From: Yinghuangia seranimata
Lineage (GTDB): Bacteria; Actinomycetota; Actinomycetes; Streptomycetales; Streptomycetaceae
DNA length: 64,000 nt
Direction of reading: 5' to 3'
NCBI RefSeq assembly: GCF_029953285.1
Contig: NZ_JASAOI010000010.1
Coordinates: 1-64,000 of the forward strand
A model generated the notes under the pieces. It searched no databases and was not told the origin of the DNA. It saw nothing but the letters and a program-made list of their open reading frames with translations. A program made the position numbers and the translations under genes. This document shows, piece after piece, positions 55,384-64,000 of the stretch (within the stretch, counting starts at the first letter, position 1; each line of letters starts with the position of its first letter).

Positions 55384-55683
55384 TCAGCCGTTGAGGCCCT
55401 GCGCGAGGCCGTGGTCGGCCTGCTCGAAGGTCTCGGCGGCCTTCTTGAGGTAGGCGCTCATGCCCTGCAGACCCTCGATGGTCTTGTTGGCGCCGGTGTT
55501 GAACTCCTCGTACGAGTGCTCGAACTGCTTGCTCGAACGGTCGGTGACGTAACCGCCGTTGACCAGCGTCTTGATGAACGCCTGCAGCACCTGCAGCTTG
55601 TCGATGATGTCGGCGTGGCCGTCCGAAAGGTCGTTGGCGGCCTTGCGCATCTCTTCGTACGTGACATTGACGTTGGAGGCCAT
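55384..55683 (-). CDS. WXG100-type small secreted protein (EsxA-like, first copy)
   Basis: A 99-aa helical hairpin: NVTYEEMRKAANDLSDGHAD, turn VNGGYVTDRSSKQFEHSYEE, then GANKTIEGLQGMSAYLKKAA and a C-terminal helix. This is the standard streptomycete EsxA-like pattern. AGAGAGGA precedes ATG 55,683. It heads the minus-strand operon, divergent from eccC by 248 bp, and is followed by a strong hairpin. It is the presumed major substrate of the EccC ATPase. Confidence 0.9.
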   Translation of the reverse strand: MASNVNVTYEEMRKAANDLSDGHADIIDKLQVLQAFIKTLVNGGYVTDRSSKQFEHSYEEFNTGANKTIEGLQGMSAYLKKAAETFEQADHGLAQGLNG

Positions 55684-55931
55684 GTCGGCGTCCTCTCTGG
55701 GCGGCCGGCCCGGCGCGTTCGGCGTCCGGGTCGAGCGGTGTGGTCAAGCCGGAAGATCGCGACCCATCAAGATCTAGCCCGGCGCAAGGAATCGTTCGGC
55801 TGACCGCAGGTGAACGAGAAGGAAGAGGGTGATGAACTCTCGTGCGCGGCACGCGAACTCCCTTCTCCGACAAGCCCGATCAAAAATGTGCGGGATAGCC
55901 TTCCGCTTGGTCACTTGCGAAGGGGAGAGCG

Positions 55932-58900
55932 ATGGAGATCAGGCTGAGCCTGGCCACGGCGGACTCCGAGGCGGACGTGCTGGTCGAGGTCGCCCCCGAG
56001 GTCACCGTGGGCGTGCTGGCCGCCGAACTCGGCCGCGAATACGGGGTCTCCGGCTCTTCGGGCGCGCCGCCCGCGCTGTACACCGCCGGACAGCCGATGG
56101 ACCCCGAGCTCACGGTGGGCGAGTCCCCGGTGCGCGACGGCGTGGTGCTCGGCGTCGGCACACCCGTCCACGACGCGCCCGCCCAGGGAGTGGCCGAAAT
56201 CCACGTCGTCAGCGGCCCCGACGCGGGCGGCGTGCACCGGCTCGGCCCCAGCACCGCCGTCCTCGGTTCCGGACCCGACGCCTGGATCCGGGTCGCCGAC
56301 CCCGCGCTGCCCGCCGAGGCCGTCGAGATCGACGTGGCGGTCGACGGCACCGTGACGGTGCGCGCGCTGCCCGGTGCCGAGGCCACCCTGGACGGCGAAG
56401 TCCTGGACGGGACCGTGGAATGGCCCGTCCGGACCGTGCTGGTCTGCGGCCACACCGTGTGCGAGCGGGCCGTTCCCACCTTCCCCGACACCGCGCTGCG
56501 TCCGGCCGAGGGCGGCGGCGGCCTCGACTTCAACCGTCCGCCGCGCGTCCAACCGCTGCCCCGCCAGCGCAAGTTCCAGATCCCCCAGCGCCCCGAGCAG
56601 GGCGACCCGCACCCGCTGCCGTGGCTGATGGCGCTGACCCCGCTGCTCGGCGCGCTGGTCATGGCTTACGTCATGCACACCACGCGCATGCTCTTCCTCG
56701 CGCTGCTGAGCCCGCTGTCGATGATCGGCATGTACGTGACCAACAAGCGGCACGGCCGCAAGTCGTACCGCCGACGGCTCGCCCAGTACCAGCAGCGCAA
56801 GACCTCGATCGAGCAACAGGTCGCGCACGCGACCGCCGTGGAGACGCTGCAGCGCCGTGCGGCCTTCCCCGACCCCGCCAAGGCGGCGCTGATCGCCACC
56901 GGCCCGCGGCAACGCCTGTGGGAGCGGCGGCGCGACGACCCCGACCACCTGTTCCTGCGGGTCGGCACCGGCGCGATGCCGTCCGAGGTGGAGCTCACCG
57001 ACCCGCGGCGCGAGGAGCACCGGCGCCAGGACCCGCGCACGCTGGCCGACGTACCCGTGGTGGTGCCGCTGGTGTCCGCGGGCGTGCTCGGCGTGGCCGG
57101 CGGCGGGACGCTGCCGCGCGGCGTGGGCCGCTGGCTGGTCGCCCAGGCGGCCGCCCTGCACAGCCCCATGGACCTGCGCATCTGCGTGCTGACCGACCAT
57201 GCCGGCGGCGCCGACTGGGAATGGGTGCGGTGGTTGCCGCACAGCCGGCCCGAACAGGACGGCCAGGCCGTCGCGTTCGTCGGCACCGACGCCGAATCCG
57301 TCGGGCGGCGTATCGCCGAGCTGCTGGCGCTGCTGACGACGCGCCAGGACGCCCTGGCCGAACGCAACGGCGCCGAGGGCCGGCTCCCCGACCCGGACGT
57401 CCTCGTCGTCATGGACGGGTCGCGGCGCCTGCGCACCGTGCCGGGCGTCACCCAGATCCTGCGCGACGGCCCCAGGGTCGGCATCTACGCGGTGTGCCTG
57501 GACGCCGACCGGCGCCTGCTGCCGCAGGAGTGCGGCGCGGTCGTCGAGGAGGAGTGGTACGGCACGCTGCGGGTCACCCGCAGCGGCGCCGCCCCTGCCG
57601 ACGGTGTCCGCCCCGACGCGGTCTCCGCCGCGTGGTGCGACGACCTCGCGCGCGGCCTCGCGCCGATCCGCGACGCGAAGAACGAGGAGGCCGCCGGACT
57701 CCCGGACTCCTCACGGCTGTTGGACGTCCTCGAACTCGAACCGCCCACGGGCGACGCCATCGCGGCCCGCTGGGCGCTCGGTGGTCGCTCCACCGTGGCG
57801 GTCGTCGGCGAGTCCTTCGACGGCGCGTTCGGCGTCGACCTGGTGCGCGACGGCCCGCACGGCCTGGTCGCGGGCACCACCGGCTCCGGCAAGTCCGAGC
57901 TGCTCCAGACCATCGTCGCGTCGCTCGCGGTCGCCAACCGGCCCGACGAGATGACGTTCGCGCTCGTCGACTTCAAGGGCGGCGCCGCGTTCAAGGACTG
58001 CGCACGGCTCCCGCACACCGTCGGCATGGTCACCGATCTCGAAGCCCGGCTGGTGGAACGCGCCTTGGAGTCGCTCGCCGCCGAACTGCGGCGCCGCGAG
58101 CACATCCTGGCCGCCGCCGACACCAAGGACCTCGAGGACTACCAGATCGCGATGCGGACCAACCCGTCGCTGAGGTCGTTGCCGCGGCTCCTCATCGTCA
58201 TCGACGAGTTCGCCGAGATGGTCACGCAGATGGGCGAGTACGTCACGGCGCTCGTCAACATCGCCCGCCGAGGCCGCTCGCTCGGCATCCACCTCATCCT
58301 CGCGACCCAGCGCCCCAGTGGCGCCGTCTCCCCCGAGATCCGCGCCAACACCAACCTGCGGGTGGCGCTCCGCGTCACCGACGGCGCGGAGAGCTCGGAC
58401 GTGATCGACGCGCCTGACGCCGGACGCATCTCCAAGTCGACGCCGGGACGCGCGTACGCCCGGCTCGGCGCGACCTCGCTGCTCCCGTTCCAGTCCGCCC
58501 GCGTCGGCGGCCGGCGCCCGGGGCTGCGCGACGACGAGACGCTGCCGCCGCCCCGGGTCGTCGAACTCCCGTGGTCCGCCCTCGGATCCCCGCTCCCGGC
58601 GGCACCGCGCGGCACCACTGCCGAGAACAACGACCTGTTGACCGACCTCGCGGTCCTCGTCGACGCCGTACGGGACGCCAACACCCGGCTCGGCATCCCC
58701 CCGCAGCACAGCCCGTGGGCGCCTCCGCTGCCCGAACTGCTGACGCCGGACGACCTCGCGGAGATCGCCGCCGAGGCCGGCGCGCGGGAGCGGGGCGAGG
58801 CCCTCGTGGCCGGCGCCGTCCCCGGCGCCGAGGCTCCGGCGGGCGCGGGCGCACGCATGGCCTCCGTGGGCCGGGCGCTCGCCGCCGTGGCGCCCGGGAC

Positions 58901-60443
58901 GCTCGCGCCCGCGCCGTACGCGGTCGAGGACATCCCCACCGAACAGGCCCGCAGGGTGCGGTCGGTCGACCTGAGCACGTTCGGCCACCTGCTCGTGGCG
59001 GGCGCACCGCGCACCGGGCGCTCGCAGCTGCTGCGCACCATCGCGGGCGGGCTGGCCGTCGCCAACTCCTGTGCCGACGTGCACATCTACGGGCTCGACT
59101 GCGGAAACGGCGCGCTGCTGGCGCTGGAGGCGCTGCCGCACTGCGGAGCCGTGGCCCGCTCGGGCGACACCGAGCGCGCGACCCGGCTGCTCGGCAAGAT
59201 CAGCGAGGAAGTACAGCGCCGCATGGCGCTGTTCGGCGAACTGGGCTTCACCGACATCGGCGAGCAGCGCGCGCACTCGGCGCCCGCCGACAAGCTGCCG
59301 CACCTGGTCCTGCTGCTCGACCGCTGGGAGGGGTTCCAGTCGTCGCTGGGCGCCCTCAACCACGGCGACTACAACGACGTGGTCCTGCAGTTGATGCGCG
59401 AGGGCGCGAGCGTCGGCGTGCACGTGATCGTCACCGGCGACCGCACGCTGCTCACCGGGCGGATCTCGACGCTGACCGAGAACCGCATGGCGTTCTCGAT
59501 GAGCGACAAGGGCGACTTCGGACTGGTCGGCCTGCCGTCGCGCAAGGCCCCCGACACGCTGCCGCCGGGCCGTGCGTACCGCGTCGGCGCGGTCGAGCTG
59601 CAGGTCGCGCTGCTCGGCGAGGACCCGAGCGGCCAGGCCCAGGCCGCCGAACTGCGTTCCATCGCCGAGGCAGCCGACGAGCGCGACGCCGACGTCCTGC
59701 CCTCGCAGCGGCCCTTCGGCGTCGACGTGCTGCCGAACCGCATCGAGTTCCCCGCCGCGTGGGCCATGCGCGGCCGCGGCACCGCGCCCGCGCCCGGCGG
59801 GCCGCTGTGGAGCATGGTCGCCGTCGGCGGCGACACGCTTGCCGCGCTCGGGCCCGATCTCGCGCAGGGCACACCGGCGTTCGTCATCGCCGGACCCGCG
59901 CAGTCGGGGCGCAGCACGGCGTTGCTGTCGGCGGCTCGCACATACCTCACGGAGGGCACCGAGCTGATCGTCTTCGCGCCGCGTGAGTCGCCGATCCGCG
60001 AACTGCGGGAGGCGCCGGGCGTCGTGGCGATGTTCACCGGAACCGAGGTCTCCGCCGAGGAGTTCGCGATCGCGGTCGACAAGCTGTCCGGACCCGGCGT
60101 GGTGCTGGTCGACGACGGCGAACTGCTGCGCGACGTCGACGCGGGCTCCGAGCTGGTGCGGATCCCGCGCCGGTCGTCGCGACCCGACCTCGGGCTCATC
60201 CTGGCGGGAGACGCCGACGACATCTGCACCGGGTTCACCGGCTGGCAGCTGGAGGTCAAGAAGGCCCGCCGCGGGCTGCTGCTGTCGCCGCAGAACACGA
60301 TGGACGGCGACCTGATCGGGCTGCGTCTGGCGCGGTCGTTGGTGGGGCAGCCGGTTCAGGCCGGGCGAGGCGTCATGCACCTGGGGGACGGTGAACCGAT
60401 CATCGTCCAGGTGCCGATGACCCGGGCGCCGTCGGCGGCCTGA
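55932..60443 (+). CDS. eccC: Type VII secretion FtsK/SpoIIIE ATPase with FHA domain
   Basis: A 1503-aa EccC. The N-terminal ubiquitin-like/FHA region (HRLGPSTAVLGSGPDAWIRV, about 95-115) is followed by two membrane helices (about 233-275; LMALTPLLGALVMAYVMHTT). There are three ATPase modules. D1 has an intact Walker A, GLVAGTTGSGKSELLQTI (about 645-662), and Walker B LLIVIDEFAEM (about 753-763). D2 has the degenerate GAPRTGRSQ (about 1021-1029) and D3 GPAQSGRST (about 1319-1327), both with Arg in place of Lys. It recognises WXG substrates and powers export. AAGGGGAGAG precedes ATG 55,932. Divergent from the esx operon. Confidence 0.95.
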   Translation: MEIRLSLATADSEADVLVEVAPEVTVGVLAAELGREYGVSGSSGAPPALYTAGQPMDPELTVGESPVRDGVVLGVGTPVHDAPAQGVAEIHVVSGPDAGGVHRLGPSTAVLGSGPDAWIRVADPALPAEAVEIDVAVDGTVTVRALPGAEATLDGEVLDGTVEWPVRTVLVCGHTVCERAVPTFPDTALRPAEGGGGLDFNRPPRVQPLPRQRKFQIPQRPEQGDPHPLPWLMALTPLLGALVMAYVMHTTRMLFLALLSPLSMIGMYVTNKRHGRKSYRRRLAQYQQRKTSIEQQVAHATAVETLQRRAAFPDPAKAALIATGPRQRLWERRRDDPDHLFLRVGTGAMPSEVELTDPRREEHRRQDPRTLADVPVVVPLVSAGVLGVAGGGTLPRGVGRWLVAQAAALHSPMDLRICVLTDHAGGADWEWVRWLPHSRPEQDGQAVAFVGTDAESVGRRIAELLALLTTRQDALAERNGAEGRLPDPDVLVVMDGSRRLRTVPGVTQILRDGPRVGIYAVCLDADRRLLPQECGAVVEEEWYGTLRVTRSGAAPADGVRPDAVSAAWCDDLARGLAPIRDAKNEEAAGLPDSSRLLDVLELEPPTGDAIAARWALGGRSTVAVVGESFDGAFGVDLVRDGPHGLVAGTTGSGKSELLQTIVASLAVANRPDEMTFALVDFKGGAAFKDCARLPHTVGMVTDLEARLVERALESLAAELRRREHILAAADTKDLEDYQIAMRTNPSLRSLPRLLIVIDEFAEMVTQMGEYVTALVNIARRGRSLGIHLILATQRPSGAVSPEIRANTNLRVALRVTDGAESSDVIDAPDAGRISKSTPGRAYARLGATSLLPFQSARVGGRRPGLRDDETLPPPRVVELPWSALGSPLPAAPRGTTAENNDLLTDLAVLVDAVRDANTRLGIPPQHSPWAPPLPELLTPDDLAEIAAEAGARERGEALVAGAVPGAEAPAGAGARMASVGRALAAVAPGTLAPAPYAVEDIPTEQARRVRSVDLSTFGHLLVAGAPRTGRSQLLRTIAGGLAVANSCADVHIYGLDCGNGALLALEALPHCGAVARSGDTERATRLLGKISEEVQRRMALFGELGFTDIGEQRAHSAPADKLPHLVLLLDRWEGFQSSLGALNHGDYNDVVLQLMREGASVGVHVIVTGDRTLLTGRISTLTENRMAFSMSDKGDFGLVGLPSRKAPDTLPPGRAYRVGAVELQVALLGEDPSGQAQAAELRSIAEAADERDADVLPSQRPFGVDVLPNRIEFPAAWAMRGRGTAPAPGGPLWSMVAVGGDTLAALGPDLAQGTPAFVIAGPAQSGRSTALLSAARTYLTEGTELIVFAPRESPIRELREAPGVVAMFTGTEVSAEEFAIAVDKLSGPGVVLVDDGELLRDVDAGSELVRIPRRSSRPDLGLILAGDADDICTGFTGWQLEVKKARRGLLLSPQNTMDGDLIGLRLARSLVGQPVQAGRGVMHLGDGEPIIVQVPMTRAPSAA

Positions 60444-60447
60444 CCGG

Positions 60448-61614
60448 TCACCTGACGGCGCGCAGGACCACGAACTTCGGGTTGGACGCGGCGACTTCGC
60501 AGTTGCCGAACAGGCGCTTCAGCTTGACGTGGTAGCCCAGGTGGCGGTTGCCGATGACCCACAGCTCCCCGCCGGGCCGCAGCGCGGCGCGGGAGTCGCG
60601 GAACATCCGCCAGGCCACCGTGTCGGTGGTGGCCCGGTGGGTGTGGAACGGCGGGTTGTTGAGGACCAGGTCGACGCTCGCGGGCGCGGCGCCCGACAGG
60701 CCGTCGGCGACGACGAACTCCGCTTTCGCGTCCGGGGTGTTGGCACGGAACGTGGCCTCGGCGGAGGCGACGGCCGGGTAGGACTCGTCGACGAACGTCA
60801 CCCGGACGCCGGGGGTCGTGAGCGCGGCGGCGGTGCCGACGACGCCGTTGCCGCAGCCGAGGTCCACGACGTGCCCGTTCGCCGGCGGGGTCGGCAGGTG
60901 CTCGAGGAGGAACCGGGTGCCGATGTCGAGCCGGTCGGGGCAGAACACCCCGGCGTGGTTCACCACGGGGCGCCCCGCCATCACGCCGATGTCCGACGGG
61001 AGCGCGTACGTCAGCGGCCACGGGTTCGCGGGGCGGGCGAGGGCGGCGTCGGGCGTGGCGAGGATGAGCCGCGCCTTGCGCTCGGCCAACGTGGTGCGGG
61101 TCGGGCCGACGAGGCGGGTGAAGAGGTCGAGCGTCGAGGTGTGGATCTCCGTCGTCATGCCGGTACCGACGACGAGGCTGCCCTCGTGCAGGCTGGGCGC
61201 GAGGCGGTGCAGCTGGTCCTCGAGCAGCGCGAGGCTCTTCGGGACGCGGACGAGCAGGACGTCGACGCGCTCGGGCGGGGCGTCCTGCGTGGTGGTGATC
61301 CGCACCTGGTCGGGGTCGGCACCGTTGGCGGCGAGGTTGCGGCGGGTGGCTTCGGCGGTCAGGTACGAGTCGGTGACCAGCGTCGGACGGAAGGCCGCGA
61401 GTGCGGTGGTGAGGGCACCCCAACGGTCGCCGAGAACGACCACCCGGCCACCGAGGTCGGCCGCCGCGACCGGCTCCCCCTCCGGCCCGGGCAGCCCGGC
61501 GAGCCGGCGAAGCAGGTAGGCGTCGGCCGCGTCCCAGGCCCGCAGGGGATCCCGGGAGTCGTGCGGGAACCGGTCGAGCGCGAGGTCACCGGGGGACGTG
61601 CTGAAGCCGTTCAT
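60448..61614 (-). CDS. RsmC/RlmG-like methyltransferase
   Basis: A 388-aa SAM-dependent methyltransferase with the tandem-domain form of RsmC/RlmG (rRNA guanine-N2). The N-terminal half is an inactive duplicated domain (DLGGRVVVLGDRWGALTTAL). The C-terminal half has GHVVDLGCGNGVVGTAAALT, VTFVDESYPAVASAEATFRA and the catalytic NPPFH in LVLNNPPFHTHRATTDTVAW. The length fits RlmG. Convergent with eccC, 4 bp between stops. ATG 61,614 chosen; the upstream extension lacks homology. Confidence 0.88.
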   Translation of the reverse strand: MNGFSTSPGDLALDRFPHDSRDPLRAWDAADAYLLRRLAGLPGPEGEPVAAADLGGRVVVLGDRWGALTTALAAFRPTLVTDSYLTAEATRRNLAANGADPDQVRITTTQDAPPERVDVLLVRVPKSLALLEDQLHRLAPSLHEGSLVVGTGMTTEIHTSTLDLFTRLVGPTRTTLAERKARLILATPDAALARPANPWPLTYALPSDIGVMAGRPVVNHAGVFCPDRLDIGTRFLLEHLPTPPANGHVVDLGCGNGVVGTAAALTTPGVRVTFVDESYPAVASAEATFRANTPDAKAEFVVADGLSGAAPASVDLVLNNPPFHTHRATTDTVAWRMFRDSRAALRPGGELWVIGNRHLGYHVKLKRLFGNCEVAASNPKFVVLRAVR

Positions 61615-61690
61615 GATCAGGCCAGGGTATCTCGGGCGGGGGCAGACCTCTGGCCGCACCGTTCCTGGACTGCAGCGCTGTTGACGGCCT

Positions 61691-61847
61691 CCCGCCCCTC
61701 CCGCTTTTGGATTTTCCGCGCGGCCGGCCCGCGCCTCAAGCCGCACCGAACCCTCACTGTCAAAGGCGGCCCGTCCCGTGCTTCAGGGGGCGGCTTGACC
61801 CGCGGCCCGTCCGCGCTGACAACCTCGCACCTAGCGGGAGGGGCGGG
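61691..61847 (+). repeat. MITE-like palindromic element, copy C
   Basis: Perfect 15-bp terminal inverted repeats: CCCGCCCCTCCCGCT at 61,691-61,705 and its complement at 61,833-61,847. Inner CTCAAGCCGC / GCGGCTTGAC-type arms are present. The outer motif GGCCGCACCGTTCCTGG (61,652-61,668) matches copy B's flank. It lies just upstream of the methyltransferase gene start. Confidence 0.8.
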
Positions 61848-62020
61848 GAGTGTGGCGCCGCTCCCCGAGCTTTGCGCTGCTCGCCTGCGGCCCCAGCGTG
61901 GTCGCCGTGGTCGGGGGCGCCGGTTTTGACGACGCGTGACCCGCCCTCACACCCCGGACTGGATCACATATCGGCCAAATCAGTGCAATAGGGTGTCGTG
62001 ATCCCTGTTGACTTCGCGTC

Positions 62021-62060
62021 ATGTGACGGATTGGGCAAGATCTTGCCCGATCCGTCACAT
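62021..62060. repeat. 40-bp near-perfect palindrome
   Basis: Arms ATGTGACGGATTGGGCAAGA (62,021-62,040) and TCTTGCCCGATCCGTCACAT (62,041-62,060) are reverse complements with one mismatch and no loop. The central 16 bp GGGCAAGATCTTGCCC are exact. The related, shorter structure at 1-21 stands at the same distance from element copy A. It could be an operator for a dimeric regulator, a recombination site or part of the mobile repeat. Confidence 0.8.
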
Positions 62061-62204
62061 GAAAACGGTTTCCAGCACGCGGCGGGCGGACGAGGACCGG
62101 TGGCGCCGGTGCGCGGAACGCGGCCGGGCACCAGGCAGGCCGCGCGGCCACCACACCGGAACCGCAACCCGGCAACGCAACGCACCCGATGCGCCTCCAC
62201 ACCG

Positions 62205-62359
62205 CCTCCCCCTCCCGATAGTTGCCGCGTTCTTAAGCGCGGCCGGGCGGCTGTCAAGGCGCCCCCTCGAACCCGCGACAGGCCACCGGCCGAAGACCGG
62301 TCCACCGCGCCTTGACAGCCGACCGGCCGCGCGGACAATCCGAAATCGGGAGGGGGAGG
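62205..62359 (-). repeat. MITE-like palindromic element, copy D
   Basis: Perfect 15-bp terminal inverted repeats: CCTCCCCCTCCCGAT at 62,205-62,219 and its complement at 62,345-62,359. An inner perfect 15-bp inverted repeat, CGGCTGTCAAGGCGC, lies at 62,248-62,262 with its partner at 62,307-62,321. It is closest to copy A, with flank similarity on both sides. Confidence 0.82.
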
Positions 62360-62520
62360 AGGCCACCGCCGACAAACAGGCCCGGGACGGTGCATGGTCT
62401 TCGACTCCCACGCCGCCGCGGAACAGCCCAACCCCCGGCCCCCGGCCCCCGGCCCCCGGCCCCTGCGCCGTCACACCTGCGATCACACCTGCGAATCACA
62501 CTCGCGGCACACGGTGTCGG

Positions 62521-64000
62521 CTACGTCGTCGCGACCGGTTCCCCCGCTGCGGCCCTCCCCCCGCGTCGGTTGGCCTTCGCCGTCGCCTGGCAGGCCTTGC
62601 GTACGGTCGCTGCCTCGCGCCAGGCGGCCGCCGCTTCCGCCGGGGTGGCCTGGCGGCCGGCGTAGGCGATCTCGTTGACGAGGGCGGCCAGCGACGGGAG
62701 GGACGCGGCGGGGTCGGGGGCCTTGCGGGGCAGTGGGAGCAGGTGGGCCACGGCCCAGGTGGCGACCTCTTCGGCGGTCAGGGTCGCCGGGTCGGGCATG
62801 CCGAGGCGGTGGAGGGACGCGCCGATGCGGCGCCAGGCGGCGAGGGTCTGGGCGGCGGGGGTGCCGCGGCGTTCCTTCGCGCGGCGGCGCCAGGGGCCCA
62901 GGGCGCGCCACACGGCGACCGCGAGGGCCACGCCGGCGACGGCCCCGCCGCCGATGACGGACCAGCGCCGCCAGTCCGTTCCGCCGCCGTCGTGGCCGGC
63001 CGCGACGGTGTCGGGCCTCGGCGGGTTGGTGTGGGGCGAGCCGATGATCTTCTGGTCGTCGGCCTGCCGCTGGGCGCCTGCCGGAGCGGGCGGGGCGCTC
63101 GGCGGTGCCGCGCCCTGGGGGACGGCCGGGGCGGCGGGCGGGGCGGGGACGTTGGCCATTCGCTCGCCGGGCGTCGGCTGGAACGGGACCCATCCCACGC
63201 CGGCGAACTCGACCTCGGGCCACACGACCGCGTCCTGCCCCGTGACCTGCCAGCCGCCCGGCGTCTGTTCGCCGTGGTGGAAGCCCACGACCACGCGGGT
63301 CGGCAGCCCGAGGCTGCGGGCCATCACGGCGAACGCGGTGGTGAACTGCTCCGAGGTGCCGCGCTTGGTCTCCTTCAGGAAGAACTCGAGGCTGCGGTAG
63401 GTGTGCCCCGGCACGGCGTTGACGTCGAAGACGTGGTTGTCGCGCAGCCACGCCGCCAGCCGGAGCGCCTGCTGGTAGGGGAACCGGCTTCCGGCGGTGG
63501 CCTCCTGGGCCTTGGCGCGCATCAGTTCGAGGGTCGGCGAGTCCGGGAGCCGGGTCATGGCCGGGTCGTCGGCGGTCGGGGCGTACTGGACGCGCGTCGC
63601 GTCGAACAGCGGGACGTGCGCGGTGACGGTGTACGTGTCGCCGTCCCGCAGCGGGGTGGTGGTCGCCACCGCGCCGCTGTCGGTGTCGATGGCCAGCCGC
63701 CCCGCGGGGGCGCCGGTGACGGTGCCCGGCCGGTCGGACGACGGCAGCCACACCCCGCCGAGCTGCTGCACCGTGACGTGCTGGTCGAGCGTGACGGTCC
63801 GCACGCCGTCGCGCGCGGCGGGCGCGTCGGGGATGCGGCCGCCGGTGGGCGCCAGGCGGCTGCTCGGCGACCACGTGATGCCGTCGAACCCGCCGAACAC
63901 CGCGAGCCGCCAGTCGTGGTCGGCGAGCCGCGCGCTGTCGTCCGGTGTGGCGGCGGTCGCCTTCACGAGGAACAGCGGCCGCAGCGGGTCGAGCAGCCAC
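62521..64000 (-). CDS. Transglutaminase-like membrane protein (5' end outside window)
   Basis: The frame is open to the window edge, where it reads WLLDPLRPLFLVKATAATP, so at least 493 residues are seen and the start lies outside. The extracytoplasmic transglutaminase-like domain has YRSLEFFLKETKRGTSEQFT, then AFAVMARSLGLPTRVVVGF and WPEVEFAGVGWVPFQPTPG. The position of the catalytic Cys is occupied by Ser (GTSEQF) and the HxW His by Val (AVVWPEV), so enzymatic activity is doubtful. A membrane helix (VIGGGAVAGVALAVAVW) and a cytoplasmic tail with a helical DUF4129-like region follow. It resembles TgpA-type proteins, usually in an operon with a MoxR ATPase and DUF58 protein. Confidence 0.85.
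   Translation of the reverse strand, partial: WLLDPLRPLFLVKATAATPDDSARLADHDWRLAVFGGFDGITWSPSSRLAPTGGRIPDAPAARDGVRTVTLDQHVTVQQLGGVWLPSSDRPGTVTGAPAGRLAIDTDSGAVATTTPLRDGDTYTVTAHVPLFDATRVQYAPTADDPAMTRLPDSPTLELMRAKAQEATAGSRFPYQQALRLAAWLRDNHVFDVNAVPGHTYRSLEFFLKETKRGTSEQFTTAFAVMARSLGLPTRVVVGFHHGEQTPGGWQVTGQDAVVWPEVEFAGVGWVPFQPTPGERMANVPAPPAAPAVPQGAAPPSAPPAPAGAQRQADDQKIIGSPHTNPPRPDTVAAGHDGGGTDWRRWSVIGGGAVAGVALAVAVWRALGPWRRRAKERRGTPAAQTLAAWRRIGASLHRLGMPDPATLTAEEVATWAVAHLLPLPRKAPDPAASLPSLAALVNEIAYAGRQATPAEAAAAWREAATVRKACQATAKANRRGGRAAAGEPVATT

Larger units (their letters stand above)
61615..62520. other. 906-bp gene-free region with two palindromic elements and a 40-bp palindrome
   Basis: No gene is supported. 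It holds element copy C (61,691-61,847), a nearly perfect 40-bp palindrome (62,021-62,060), element copy D (62,205-62,359), and GC-rich simple repeats (CCCCCGGCCCC at about 62,431-62,462). The right part is homologous to the start of the window. Confidence 0.8.

Overview
The window is very GC-rich DNA with strong third-position G/C bias, frequent GTG starts, ATGA/GTGA gene overlaps and typical actinomycete families (WXG100 proteins, EccC, PucR, LtrA, DUF4436, CFP30-type VOC proteins). This suggests a chromosome segment from a filamentous actinomycete, Streptomycetales or a near relative; I cannot name the genus. No rRNA, tRNA, CRISPR array, transposase or phage gene was seen.

Region 1 (about 1-23,000) is a corrin-ring (vitamin B12) locus interleaved with unrelated genes. 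A Fur-family repressor stands divergent to cobG-cobH-cobIJ. Next come cobK (minus) and a divergent cbiD (plus), then a flavoprotein disulfide oxidoreductase and a zinc alcohol dehydrogenase. After a membrane protein, a MOSC protein, a tiny secreted protein and a P-loop GTPase/partner pair comes a minus-strand operon cobN-cbiT-cobM-(103-aa hypothetical), led by a cobalamin riboswitch. The set mixes 'aerobic' (CobG, CobN) and 'anaerobic' (CbiD) enzymes, and CobL is reduced to its CbiT half. Two control devices are visible: a perfect 17-bp palindrome between fur and cobG, and the riboswitch before cobN.

Region 2 (23,000-46,200) is mixed metabolism and regulation: DUF4436 protein, NAD(P)-binding reductase, SnoaL-like protein, a NarL-type two-component pair, the proline catabolism genes pruA and putA with a divergent PucR-type regulator, ABC-F ATPase plus ankyrin protein, SMI1/KNR4 and YchJ-type proteins, SDR, VOC, P450, FMN-dependent 2-hydroxyacid oxidase, LtrA/Nudix pair and a HAD phosphatase.

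Region 3 (46,400-60,450) is a type VII secretion (ESX-like) locus. It has a membrane pseudokinase, two tandem ~975-aa paralogues with a WXG-type N-terminus and a huge Lys/Glu/Ala/His-rich helical region, three small WXG100-type proteins, a 211-aa conserved protein, and a divergently transcribed 1503-aa EccC with FHA domain and three ATPase modules. EccB, EccD, EccE and MycP are not in the window. An rRNA-type methyltransferase and a partial transglutaminase-like membrane protein follow.

The intergenic DNA is the most unusual part. Four copies of a ~150-bp imperfect palindrome with perfect 12-15-bp terminal inverted repeats form a MITE-like family. Two of them belong to a longer repeat lying at both ends of the window. 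Decayed duplicates of gene 3' ends lie beyond cobIJ, cobK and the sensor kinase. Several young tandem repeats (8, 12 and 59 bp) and a C14/G14 hairpin are also present.
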